A DNA stretch of 64,000 bases from Vibrio gazogenes (lineage in GTDB: Bacteria > Pseudomonadota > Gammaproteobacteria > Enterobacterales > Vibrionaceae): the NCBI RefSeq assembly GCF_023920225.1, contig NZ_CP092587.1, positions 1,364,001 through 1,428,000 on the forward strand, written 5' to 3'. The notes below the pieces were generated by a model that saw only the letters and a program-made list of their open reading frames with translations, was not told where the DNA came from and ran no database searches. The position numbers and the translations under genes are program-made. This document shows positions 27,689 through 37,000 of this stretch, one piece after another; within the stretch, counting starts at the first letter, position 1; every line of letters begins with the position of its first letter.

Positions 27689-28134
27689 ATGAGCCGTTTC
27701 TTGTGGTGGTGGCAACGAAAGGAAATTTTGGTCCTGCTGTTAAATCATGGATGCAAACCATGATGTCAAAAGCAATTGATACAAGTTGGCAAATTGAGCT
27801 TGGTGTTTTACCCTTGTTCCCATGGTCCTCCGTGGGAATACATACCGAGCCCAAAATTACCATGATTGGCAGATATCAATTCGTCCTGTTTCGTTTTCAT
27901 TTCATAATGACGAGCACTGGAATAACGCCAGTGAGTCACTTTATCGACCTAGCCTATTTTAACAGGGTTTTGGTAAATCAATTCAACCTTCTAATGCATC
28001 ATTTCATCACTTTGTATTCATTCAGGGTGTACGCCTTCCTGCCAAAACTGATCGCTTATTGCGGATGATGCACTGGATGATAACCGGGGGTGGTACAAGC
28101 GCTGAACTTTGCGTGCCACTTCTAAGTTAGGTAT
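27688..28134 (+). pseudogene. Possible decayed gene behind the REC protein
   Basis: The ATG at 27688 overlaps the REC stop codon (TAAATG). One frame soon closes, while an overlapping frame from 27703 reads VKSWMQTMMSKAIDTSWQIE, which looks like genuine protein, then loses that character near 27830. This suggests a frameshifted or truncated second gene of a two-gene unit. Identity not recognised. Confidence 0.3.
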
Positions 28135-28168
28135 GCATTCCCACGCGGAGCGTGGGAACGAGGTGCAT
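28135..28168. repeat. REP-like palindromic repeat
   Basis: GCATTCCCACGC GGA GCGTGGGAACGAGGTGC: a 9-base stem (TTCCCACGC/GCGTGGGAA) with a GGA loop. Part of the same sequence recurs at 38526-38545. This is a widespread type of short intergenic repeat in proteobacteria. Confidence 0.7.
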
Positions 28169-28234
28169 CGATAAATCCAATAACTACAAGGCCCAGCTCC
28201 ATAAACGAAATGAAGAGTGGCACCTGTTTTCAGT

Positions 28235-28605
28235 CTATACTCGTGCAATTGCCCAAATATAGGCAATCATTTTTCTGGCGATGGCCGTCACAACCAGGTT
28301 GTAATGTTTGCCCTTATGTATGAGTTTTTGATATCGACGACATAAACGAAATTGAGCTCGTCATGCAATATCAATGATATGCTTGGATAAGCCTTCTTGC
28401 CTTCGTTGTAAATCAGTAGAGATATTCGCTGAATATCGATAGGAATGGGCCCCTTCAATCAGCAAGCGTCGTGCCCGAGTATTCCCGCATTTGGTTATTG
28501 CGCCGATGTGGCGCTTTCCTCCACTGGAATATTCTGGTGGAACAATCCTAAATAGCTCATTAATTTTCTTGGATGGTTAAAGCGAGTGAGATCTCCTAGT
28601 TTAAG
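28235..28605 (-). pseudogene. IS110 family transposase, C-terminal remnant
   Basis: Reverse strand reads LGDLTRFNHPRKLMSYLGL, then after a frameshift PPEYSSGGKRHIGAITKCGN and TRARRLLIEGAHSYR, an in-frame TGA (probably TGG originally), and KGKHYNLVVTAIARKMIAYI before a final stop. This is the Transposase_20 domain of IS110 elements. One frameshift and one nonsense codon make it inactive, and the DEDD domain is absent. The promoter-distal end abuts an IS30 remnant. Confidence 0.88.
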
Positions 28606-28882
28606 GGATGTTTACATATGGAGTTGGCGAAACATGCCGAGCTGACTAAAGAAATAGGAATTCCTGCTATTCTTGCGATCCTCAGTGCCCATGGCAAAGA
28701 GGTACTCACGGAAATACCAACAGCTTAATTCGACAATACTTCCCTCGGAAAACAGATTTATCACTCCACTCACAAAAAAGCTCAATGATGTAGCCATTCA
28801 GTTTAATGAACATCTCAGGAAAATATTGAAATATAAAACACCATTACACGTGATTGAAAAGGGTGTTGCGATGCTCTCTTGA
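28606..28882 (+). pseudogene. IS30 family transposase, C-terminal remnant
   Basis: Three frames together give MELAKHAELTKEIGIP, YSCDPQCPWQRGTHGNTNSL, IRQYFPRKTDLSLHSQK and LNDVAIQFNEHLRKILKYKT, in the order of the IS30 integrase core (CDPxxPWQRGxNENTNGLIRQYFPK...RPRKxLxYKTP). At least two frameshifts are needed. Opposite in direction to the neighbouring IS110 piece. Confidence 0.82.
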
Positions 28883-28888
28883 ATCTAC

Positions 28889-29147
28889 AGCCGCCTTTTT
28901 TAGAATGGCTAAATCTTCAACTTTTTCAGTAAGTTGACGTTTAAGCCTTGCGACCCTCGGCAGCAAGTTCTGCTTCCCTAGACGTGGTGTTGGATTTCTT
29001 CTCGGCACTGGAGCGCCAATTGTAGAGCTGTGGCTCGTAAAGATTAAGCTTACGCGATGCGGCAGCTACGCCAATCTTCTGAGCGAGCTTCAGTGCTTCG
29101 GCTCTAAATTCTTGCGTGTGGATCTTGCGGGGGTTCTTTATTGACAT
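28889..29147 (-). pseudogene. IS3 family transposase OrfA, frameshifted and truncated
   Basis: Opens MSIKNPRKIHTQEFRAEALK, a helix-turn-helix protein of the IS3 OrfA type, continuing LAQKIGVAAASRKLNLYEPQ. After AELAAE the frame shifts to RLKRQLTEKVEDLAILKKAA, which ends at the typical A-rich slippage site and then breaks into the IS30 remnant. OrfB is missing. Confidence 0.82.
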
Positions 29148-29222
29148 ATTTGACTATAATGGTTTAATGATTCTGGACACTAATTAAGATGGTAAAGTAC
29201 GCGCCATAGCAAGCGGTGTTCT

Positions 29223-29523
29223 ATGACAAAGAAGCGTCATTCATTTACAGCAGAGTTTAAGCTTGAAGCTGCATGTCTGATCTTTGACCAAAGTTATTCT
29301 ATAGCCGTTCCCTTGATATCGGTGAAACGGTTCTCCGATGTTGGGTTAAACAGCTTGAACAAGAGAAAACTGGCGTAACGCCAGGCAATAAAGCGCTAAC
29401 GCCTGAGTAGCAAAAAGTTCAGGATCTTGAAGCCAGAATTAATCGTTTGGAACGAGAAAAAGCCATATTAAAAAAGGCTTCTGCTCTCTTAATGGCGGAC
29501 GAGTTAGAACGTACGCGCTGATA
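29223..29523 (+). pseudogene. Second IS3 family OrfA, frameshifted with internal stop
   Basis: Starts MTKKRHSFTAEFKLEAACLI, shifts frame near 29305, then LDIGETVLRCWVKQLEQEKT, TGVTPGNKALTPE, a TAG stop and QDLEARINRLEREKAILKKA before MADELERTR. This is a classic IS3-group OrfA, different from the copy just upstream. Confidence 0.85.
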
Positions 29524-29940
29524 GACCAATTGGGGAATCATGAAGACACTGAACTGGTCTGTGCATCATTCGATATCGCCACACCTTGTTTTTATGATTG
29601 TTTAAATCGTCGTCAATCTATTGATTTAATTAGAATAAAATTACTTAGTGAGCCGAAACGGCTGTTTCGAATTAGCCGAGGCTCAGCAGGAAGTTGCATG
29701 CTCGTTTCGATGATGATCTTGATTTATACACGCGTCGAGTGGTCAGTTGGGCAATATCGGACAATCCCGATGCTGACTTAGTTGTTAAAGCACTAGATTT
29801 AGCTTATCAGCAGCGAGGTTGTCCAAGAGATGTTATGTTCCATTCTGATCAAGGTAGTCAATATGCGAGTCGCAAGTTCAGGCAACGACTTCGGCGGTAT
29901 CAGATCCAACAAAGCATGTGTCGCCGAGAATCGGCCTAAC
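29524..29940 (+). pseudogene. IS3 family OrfB (DDE integrase), internally deleted remnant
   Basis: Begins LIDQLGNHEDTELVCASFDI as OrfB normally does, but after RISRGSAGS the middle is deleted. The reading resumes one frame over as LYTRRVVSWAISDNPDADLV and DVMFHSDQGSQYASRKFRQR, containing the second Asp of the DDE triad. The final third is also missing. Pairs with the OrfA remnant at 29223. Confidence 0.85.
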
Positions 29941-30154
29941 CGTGTGTTCGGTTTTAGTTGACTTCTATACACCCCACTTAGCGAGATATCCAAAAGTATC
30001 GGATCAGGTCATGAAATAGACATTAAAAAAACGGATGATACTTTTATTAATATAGCTTTAAAATCAAACAAGTCATCGAGTTTACAACGCTTATACCCAA
30101 GCTTATGTGAATTACGTTGAACAAAATGAGCCGCTCATGACAACGGAGATGAAG
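29941..30154. other. Leader region of the two-partner secretion locus
   Basis: Short run of DNA between the IS3 remnant and the exoprotein start. No gene recognised. A frame of about 50 residues runs through without clear start. The promoter of the TPS operon must lie here or within IS-derived DNA. Confidence 0.35.
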
Positions 30155-33100
30155 ATGAGCCATCAGAAATATAGGGATGTTATCCCCACCAGTCTAGCCA
30201 CAAGATCGGCTATTGGCACTCTTATTTTGACATTAGTCATACAACCGACATGGGCTACCGAACCGTTGCCCTCCGCTGCGTCGGTTGCCGCAGGGCAAGT
30301 CACTATCGGCACCTCGGGCAATACGATGACCATCAAACAGGGCTCGAATAAAGCTATTGTGAACTGGCAAAGTTTTTCGGTTGGCAAAGGCGCATCCGTT
30401 CACTTTGTTCAGCCGGGCCGCACCTCGGCGATTTTGAACCGAGTCACAGGGGCAACCACGTCGACTATCGCCGGTTCAATTCATGCCAATGGCCAGGTCT
30501 TTCTGATTAACCCCAACGGCATCGCCATCACCCCGAATGGGGTGATAAAAGTGGGCGGTGGATTTGTGGGTTCCACACTAAATCTTTCTGACCAAGACTT
30601 TTTGAAAGGTCATTTCAATTTCAACGGAGATGGTGCATCGGCCGGCGTTAGTAACGCTGGTATCATTACCATCGGACGAGGTGGCTATGCAGCACTCATG
30701 GGTGGCACGGTGCAAAACAGTGGTGTGATTGCGGCGCCCCTTGGCAAAATAGGTTTAGGGTCGGGTGAAGAAGCCACGCTGAACTTATCAGGCGATGGTT
30801 TTTTGCAGGTGGCACTGCCGAGCAAAACGGATGCTAACGGTCAAGACGCTCTGATCGATAATTCGGGGACCCTGTCTGCACATGGTGGGACGGTACTGAT
30901 CTCAGTGGCCAGCGCCCGTGATGTGGCCCGTCATGTGGTCAATTTATCCGGTGTCGTCGAAGCCAATAGTGTCTCAGGCCATGATGGCCGTATCATCATC
31001 GGTGGCGGGCAAGGTGGTAACGTCACCGTCTCGGGTCAGGTGACGGCCACGTCTGATACCGGAAAAGGGGGCCAAATTAGCGTTACCGGTCAACACATTG
31101 CCTTGAACGGCGCGACGATCGATGCTTCCGGTGCCACCGACGGCGGTTCGGTTAAGATTGGCGGTGATTATCAGGGCAAAGGCAACACACAACGGGCGCA
31201 GACCACGACCGTGGATGCAAACAGTGTGATCCGTGCTGATGCCAGCCAAAGCGGCACGGGCGGGCAGGTGGTAGTCTGGTCGAATGATTTGACCACCTTT
31301 GATGGCTTGATCACCGCCCGTGGTGCAAATAGCGGTAAAGGCGGGTCGGCGGAAGTCTCGGGCAAAGCGACACTGGCCTACAACGGCTTTACCGATTTAA
31401 GCGGCCCGGGTGGGTTTGGTACTCTGTTGCTGGACCCTTATAACATCACCATTTCTAATGGTACAGCGTCGAATTCCAACGGCACCAGCGCCACCGGTGA
31501 TGACAGTGTGATTAATGTCACCACCTTACAAAACGCCCTAGGCAGTGCCAATGTCTCGATCACCACTGGCGGTTCCGGCTCTGCAGGCTCGCAAGCTGGT
31601 GATATCACGGTGGCCAACGATGTGACCTGGAATAGCGGCTCGACCTTGGAATTGTCGGCCTATCACAATATCAATGTCAATGCGGCCCTTACTGGCGGGA
31701 CTGGGTCTAAAATCGTGCTGCGTTCGGATAATTCGGGCACCGGCACCGGTACGGTGACCTTTGGTTCAGGCATCACCGCCACGGCGCCAGGTGGGGTGGG
31801 CATTTATTACAACCCAAGCAGCTACACCGCCGCCACAGATTATTCTGGCAATATGGGCTCGGATACCACGGCCACCGCGTATATGTTGGTCAATACATTG
31901 GATAATCTTCAGGCCATTAACACCAACCTTGCTGGTACTTATGCCCTGAGCAAAGACATCGATGCCAGTGCGACATCGAGTTGGAACAGCGGTGCAGGTT
32001 TTGTTCCTTTGGGGGAAATTCCTGCTTCTTCGGATTACAATTCTGCCATTATGTTTATGGGCACCTTTGATGGTCAGAGTCATGTCATTTCTAACCTTAC
32101 CATCAATCGACCTTCAACGGGTGGTGTTGGTCTGTTCGGTGGTGTGGGATCAAATGGAAGAATAAGTAATGTGGGTCTAGAGGGTGGAAGTATTATCGGT
32201 GACACTGCTGTCGGCGGTCTTGTGGGATTTAATACTGGCACCATCAGTAATGCTGCTTATGCCACCGAGGCGGGGGAAGTCAAGGGGGGGCGTACTGTCG
32301 GCGGCCTTGCGGGCAGTAATATTGGGACCATCCGTAATGCTTATGCAATGGCGAAGGTGACAGGGAGTGATTATTATATCGGCGGGCTCGTGGGGTTCAA
32401 TAGCGGCACCATCAATAATGCTTATGCATCGGGGGCGGTAACTGGTTATAGCTCTGTTGGTGGCCTTGTGGGATACAACTATGATGACAGCACCATCAGC
32501 AATGCTTATGCAACTGGAATGGTAAGGGGGAGTGGAAACAACGTTGGCGGCCTTGTGGGGTACAACTATGAACGTTCTACTACCATCACTTCATCCTTTT
32601 GGGATACCGATACCACAGGTCAATCCAAAGGGATTGGCACCGACAACAACCCATCATCAACGACGGTGACAGGTCTGACCACAGCCGAGGCGCGTGATAG
32701 CAGTAATTATATCGGTTGGGATTTCACTGATAGTGGTATCTGGTATCAAGTGGCGGATATGCGACCTATTTTGCGTTCGGAAGCGGCCAGCCCCAATGCA
32801 GAGGGGGTTATCACGGTCTCCAACCTACACCAACTGGCATTAATCAACACCAATCTTTCCGGCAACTATACCCTGACGCGTAATATCGATGCCAGTGCAA
32901 CCAGCAGCGCTGACTGGGGGAGCGGTGGCTTCGTGCCGTTGGGTAATGATTCGACCCAATTCACTGGCACCTTTGATGGTCAAAGTCATGTAATTTCCAA
33001 CCTCACCATCAATCGGCCTTCGACGGATTATGTTGGCTTTTTCGGTTCTGTTAAGTATGGCTCTAGTATCCGCAATGTCGGCCTTGAGGCCGGTAGTATT

Positions 33101-35164
33101 AGAGGTAAAAATAACGTTGGGGCCCTAGCGGGAGAAAATGTTGGCAATATTAATAATGTCTATTCGACTGCCAATGTTGTTGGATCGAGCTCTGTTGGCG
33201 GCCTTGTGGGGAGCAATGCTGGTAACATCAGCAATGCTTATACTACTGGAGCGGTGACAGGAAACTACGTTGGTGGTCTTGTGGGGGATGATAGCGGCAG
33301 TTTAATTTATGTCTATGCCACTGGGGTGGTGAATGGAGAAAATTCTGGCGGCCTTGTTGGGTATAGTCGGAATGTTACCTCATCCTTTTGGGATACCGAG
33401 ACCACGGGCCAAACCAATTCGGCGGGCGGTGCTGGTCTGACTACGGAACAGATGAAGACATTGTCGAGTTTCAGTGATTGGGATATTGATGACCAAGGCG
33501 GTACGGGCAAGGTCTGGCGCATCTATGATGGTCATAGCACCCCCTTGCTCCGCAGCTTTATGACCGGGTTGACCATCACCGGCGGTTCGGGCAGCAAGAC
33601 CTATGATGGTAGCGCCACGTCAACAGATGTCGGGACCCTGACCTACAGTGATACCAATTATAATACCTCATTGGTGAAGGGCACTGGGCAATATCAGTAT
33701 AAAGCGAACAGTGCCAATGCAGGCACGTATACCGGCTCAAACCTCGAAATGACCATAAGCGGATTGTATTCTACCCAACAGGGGTATGATATCTCCACAA
33801 AATCCGGTTCGTTTAAGATCAACAAGGCGAAATTGACGGTTACAGCGACAGACGTCACCAAAACCTATGGTGACGTCGTGACCCTCAAGGACACTGACTT
33901 CAAGGTCTCGCCAGATGGTCTGAAGAACAATGAGACGATTGGCAAGGTCACCCTGCGCAGTGACAGCGCGGCCGCCACGGCCAATGCACGTGATACTGCC
34001 TACGATATTGATATTTCTGACGCATCAGGCGGCACCTTTGACGCGGACAATTATGAGATTACTTATGTCGCAGGTAAGCTGACGGTGAATAAGGCCGACT
34101 TGACGGTCACGGCCAAATCGCCAGACGACAAAACCTATGGTACTGCCGTAAACTTTGCCGGAACTGAATTCACGGTTTCGCCAGATGGTTTGAAGAACGG
34201 CGACAAGATTGACGCAGTCACCCTGCACAGTGACGGCGCGGCCGCCACGGCCAATGCAAGTGATACTGCCTATGACATTGATATCTCTAACGCATCAGGC
34301 GACAGCTTCAAAGCGGCCAATTATGACATTAAGTATGTCAAAGGGACGTTGAAAGTGAATAAGGCCGACTTGACGGTCACGGCAGACAATGGCGATATGG
34401 TTTATGGCGATAACGTGCCGAACTTGACCTATAAGGTTACGGGCTGGAAGAACGGTCAGGGTAACAGCCTGCTGTCGTCTGTGAGTGTGGCGACGGATGC
34501 AACTCGCACATCTAATGTCGGGAAGGGGTACAAAACCACGGCAAGCGACGGGACTTTGAATGGTGTCGCGAATGGCAATTACACCTTGCACTATGTGGCT
34601 GGTAAATTTGAGGTAACCCCCGCGCTACTGACGGTCACGGCCAACGATGCGTCTAAGATGTACGATGGTCAGGCGTATAGCGGTGGTAATGGCGTGACCT
34701 ACCAAGGCTTGGTGAACAATGAAACCGGTTCGGTTCTCGGCGGCACACTAACCTATAGCGGCAACGCCCAAGGCGCTATCGAGGTGGGGGACTATGATAT
34801 TGAGGTCTCCGGTCTCACCTCAAATAACTACGATATTACTTACAATGCCGGGCAGTTAACTGTGACGACATCCCCAACCCCAACCCCAACCCCAACCCCA
34901 ACCCCAACCCCAACCCCAACCCCTCAGCCCCCCGCTGCGTCACAAATCGAGGCGGGTCGTATTGTCAACAATATGCCGATAGTGAATGACTTTGTGCCAA
35001 ATGTCAGAAACCAGTCAGTGCGTTATAACACCAATACAGGGCGTACGGCGACAGCAACCAATGGTGAGCCGTCAGATGAGGTAATGAGTACTCAAGACAG
35101 TCGCTTATCTGGCTCCATGTGTTTTGTCGGCAGTGATTTCGCTATTACTTGTAGCTCGAAATAA
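30155..35164 (+). CDS. Two-partner secretion exoprotein (TpsA) with GLUG and MBG repeats
   Basis: A 1669-residue secreted adhesin-like protein. From the ATG at 30155 a 34-residue signal peptide ends PTWA; this start sits 6 bases after GGAG, whereas the ATG at 30107 adds 16 residues without a good site. The TPS (filamentous haemagglutinin N-terminal) domain follows: VNWQSFSVGKGASVHFVQPG and GQVFLINPNGIAITPNG, the NPNG motif recognised by TpsB. A Gly-rich beta-helix continues to about 540. GLUG repeats (GGLVGxNxGTIxNAYA type) fill roughly 690-1120, and MBG-type Ig-like repeats (VTKTYGD, KSPDDKTYG) about 1165-1570. A (Pro-Thr)8 linker and an 80-residue tail with two Cys close the protein. GC content is higher than in the flanking DNA, suggesting transfer. 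Confidence 0.92.
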   Translation: MSHQKYRDVIPTSLATRSAIGTLILTLVIQPTWATEPLPSAASVAAGQVTIGTSGNTMTIKQGSNKAIVNWQSFSVGKGASVHFVQPGRTSAILNRVTGATTSTIAGSIHANGQVFLINPNGIAITPNGVIKVGGGFVGSTLNLSDQDFLKGHFNFNGDGASAGVSNAGIITIGRGGYAALMGGTVQNSGVIAAPLGKIGLGSGEEATLNLSGDGFLQVALPSKTDANGQDALIDNSGTLSAHGGTVLISVASARDVARHVVNLSGVVEANSVSGHDGRIIIGGGQGGNVTVSGQVTATSDTGKGGQISVTGQHIALNGATIDASGATDGGSVKIGGDYQGKGNTQRAQTTTVDANSVIRADASQSGTGGQVVVWSNDLTTFDGLITARGANSGKGGSAEVSGKATLAYNGFTDLSGPGGFGTLLLDPYNITISNGTASNSNGTSATGDDSVINVTTLQNALGSANVSITTGGSGSAGSQAGDITVANDVTWNSGSTLELSAYHNINVNAALTGGTGSKIVLRSDNSGTGTGTVTFGSGITATAPGGVGIYYNPSSYTAATDYSGNMGSDTTATAYMLVNTLDNLQAINTNLAGTYALSKDIDASATSSWNSGAGFVPLGEIPASSDYNSAIMFMGTFDGQSHVISNLTINRPSTGGVGLFGGVGSNGRISNVGLEGGSIIGDTAVGGLVGFNTGTISNAAYATEAGEVKGGRTVGGLAGSNIGTIRNAYAMAKVTGSDYYIGGLVGFNSGTINNAYASGAVTGYSSVGGLVGYNYDDSTISNAYATGMVRGSGNNVGGLVGYNYERSTTITSSFWDTDTTGQSKGIGTDNNPSSTTVTGLTTAEARDSSNYIGWDFTDSGIWYQVADMRPILRSEAASPNAEGVITVSNLHQLALINTNLSGNYTLTRNIDASATSSADWGSGGFVPLGNDSTQFTGTFDGQSHVISNLTINRPSTDYVGFFGSVKYGSSIRNVGLEAGSIRGKNNVGALAGENVGNINNVYSTANVVGSSSVGGLVGSNAGNISNAYTTGAVTGNYVGGLVGDDSGSLIYVYATGVVNGENSGGLVGYSRNVTSSFWDTETTGQTNSAGGAGLTTEQMKTLSSFSDWDIDDQGGTGKVWRIYDGHSTPLLRSFMTGLTITGGSGSKTYDGSATSTDVGTLTYSDTNYNTSLVKGTGQYQYKANSANAGTYTGSNLEMTISGLYSTQQGYDISTKSGSFKINKAKLTVTATDVTKTYGDVVTLKDTDFKVSPDGLKNNETIGKVTLRSDSAAATANARDTAYDIDISDASGGTFDADNYEITYVAGKLTVNKADLTVTAKSPDDKTYGTAVNFAGTEFTVSPDGLKNGDKIDAVTLHSDGAAATANASDTAYDIDISNASGDSFKAANYDIKYVKGTLKVNKADLTVTADNGDMVYGDNVPNLTYKVTGWKNGQGNSLLSSVSVATDATRTSNVGKGYKTTASDGTLNGVANGNYTLHYVAGKFEVTPALLTVTANDASKMYDGQAYSGGNGVTYQGLVNNETGSVLGGTLTYSGNAQGAIEVGDYDIEVSGLTSNNYDITYNAGQLTVTTSPTPTPTPTPTPTPTPTPQPPAASQIEAGRIVNNMPIVNDFVPNVRNQSVRYNTNTGRTATATNGEPSDEVMSTQDSRLSGSMCFVGSDFAITCSSK
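34872..34923 (+). repeat. Hexanucleotide tract (CCCCAA)8 inside the exoprotein gene
   Basis: Eight perfect copies of CCCCAA plus CCCC, coding a Pro-Thr run between the last MBG repeat and the C-terminal tail. The unit is a multiple of three, so slippage would lengthen or shorten the linker without breaking the frame. Confidence 0.95.
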
Positions 35165-35184
35165 GGGAAGATGAAGATCAATTT

Positions 35185-36927
35185 ATGATGAAATGTAACC
35201 AGTTTACTCTGATAGCCACCGCGCTTATCTTCGTTGGAATAACAGCATGTCCCTTACCGACATGGGCAGAAACCGCCAGCCAAGTAACGAAGTCAAGTTA
35301 TGCGCCTAAGGTCACCCGTGCAGCTCAAGGCGGCGTCATACTGCCAGCCACCTCAAACCTAAAAGTGCCAGAGGGCGCTGATACCATTTTCGTGACCCCT
35401 TCTGGATTACAGATTGAAGGGGATACGCTCCCTGCGTTGCGCGCAACGGTCGCTCGCATTGAGTCATCCATTAAAGGGCAACGCGTTAGCGGAAGAGCGC
35501 TATTTGAGGCTGCGCAAGCCTTAGAAGATGCGTATATCCGAGCGGGCTACCTGCTAGCACGTGTCGCGCTTCCGCCACAGACGATTGAAGATGGCAAGGT
35601 CCTGACATTAATTGTGACGCTAGGGTACGTTGAGCGCATCGATGCCTCTGCATTTTCTGGCACCACCCGCTCGCGCATCGAGGCGATACTCACGCCGTTG
35701 GTGGGTAACCATGCCTTAACCAAAGCTGAATTAGAACGTCGCTTATTGTTCGCGGGGGATATTCCCGGCGTACTTCTGCATTCCACCCTCAAGGCCGGAG
35801 AAACCCCCGGTGCCACCATCATCGTCGTGGATGGACGCGATATCCCCGTATTGCTCAGCACCCAAATCAATAACGAGCGCAGTGATGAACTCGGCAACTA
35901 CAGCGCTAGCATCAATGCCAATTTTAATAACCTCTTAGGCTTGGGCGAAGTCGGGTACCTACAAGTCGGTGGCTATCCTGGTGACCATAAGAGTATCTTC
36001 GATGATGAGCCGCGTAACCGACAACTCGTGGCCGGTATCACCGTACCACTATCGTTGGATGGATGGTGGATGAATGTTGAAGCCGTTGACAGTAAAACCA
36101 ACCCTACCTCTAAGTTAGATTTTCCCCTGCGCGATGAATACCAACGCATTGCCACCAAACTGGGTTACAACTGGATCCGCAGCCGTAACTTCAATACCAG
36201 CTCGGAAATCAGTTTGGACATATCGAGCGAGACACAAAAATTCGTCGTCAACCAGAGTGAAGTGGAGTGGACCAAAGACTCGCTACGTGTCTTACGTCTG
36301 AGTCAAAATGCGGATTTATACACCTCAACAGAACAGTACCTCACAGGTAACATTACCGCTTCGTTTGGGATTGATGGCCTCGGGGCGCGCCAAGGCTCGG
36401 ACACGCTTCCCATGTCTCGCAGTGGCGCCAAGCCCGACTTCCGTAAACTTGCTATCAGCAGTCGCTACTCACAAGGCTTTATGCTCGACCGCTTGCAGTG
36501 GTCGGTGTTAGGTAAAGCACAAACCGCCTTTGGCAACGCCATGCCTGCAACTGAGCAGTTCGATTTAGGGGGTGCGGGTGGCCTCTCTGGCTTTGATAGT
36601 GGTGAACTCGTAGGTGATTCAGGGATCATGATACGCACCGAATTGAGTTTTTCTATCACACTGCCGCCCGTTGATACCTTTCCGTCATTAGGTTCCGCCA
36701 TCGCACCTTACGTGTTTGGCGCCCTAGGCTCGGTTGCCATTGAAGAAGCAACTGCGGTAGAGCGCTCGACCATCTATGCGAATGCTCTGGGACTAGGGCT
36801 CCGCTTTGGTGTTTCTCAACGCGATACCCCATCGCAAACCACACTGGCCTTAGAGTATGGCCATGGGGAGCAAAACTCAGGGCCATCCGATGACCGTTTC
36901 AGCATTCGTTGGACCACTCAGTTCTAA
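35185..36927 (+). CDS. Two-partner secretion outer-membrane transporter (TpsB, ShlB/FhaC family)
   Basis: A 580-residue Omp85-superfamily transporter. Signal peptide (FTLIATALIFVGITACPLPTWA), then a plug/linker region, a POTRA domain (about 70-150: LPALRATVARIESSIKGQRV, AYIRAGYLLARVALPPQ) and a 16-strand ShlB barrel. The closing strand FSIRWTTQF ends in Phe. The barrel contains the FhaC-type conserved stretch GLSGFDSGELVGDSG near 460. It starts 20 bases after the exoprotein stop, so the two form one operon, and it exports TpsA through its TPS domain. Confidence 0.92.
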   Translation: MMKCNQFTLIATALIFVGITACPLPTWAETASQVTKSSYAPKVTRAAQGGVILPATSNLKVPEGADTIFVTPSGLQIEGDTLPALRATVARIESSIKGQRVSGRALFEAAQALEDAYIRAGYLLARVALPPQTIEDGKVLTLIVTLGYVERIDASAFSGTTRSRIEAILTPLVGNHALTKAELERRLLFAGDIPGVLLHSTLKAGETPGATIIVVDGRDIPVLLSTQINNERSDELGNYSASINANFNNLLGLGEVGYLQVGGYPGDHKSIFDDEPRNRQLVAGITVPLSLDGWWMNVEAVDSKTNPTSKLDFPLRDEYQRIATKLGYNWIRSRNFNTSSEISLDISSETQKFVVNQSEVEWTKDSLRVLRLSQNADLYTSTEQYLTGNITASFGIDGLGARQGSDTLPMSRSGAKPDFRKLAISSRYSQGFMLDRLQWSVLGKAQTAFGNAMPATEQFDLGGAGGLSGFDSGELVGDSGIMIRTELSFSITLPPVDTFPSLGSAIAPYVFGALGSVAIEEATAVERSTIYANALGLGLRFGVSQRDTPSQTTLALEYGHGEQNSGPSDDRFSIRWTTQF

Positions 36928-37000
36928 GTAGGACTATCACGATTAATCCCGGCGGTATCAGCCGGCGGGATATTTTTCAACACTAAGGAATAATGACACG

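Noticed and set aside
28673-28882. Forward frame of 69 residues as an intact small gene
   Set aside because: It is one frame of the broken IS30 transposase; the residues before it in other frames complete the IS30 core.
34872-34923. CCCCAA tract as a CRISPR array or telomere-like repeat
   Set aside because: Six-base units without spacers, inside a long frame where they code a Pro-Thr linker.
36656-36886. Reverse-strand frames opposite the TpsB barrel
   Set aside because: Shadows of the GC-richer tpsB gene, without start signals.
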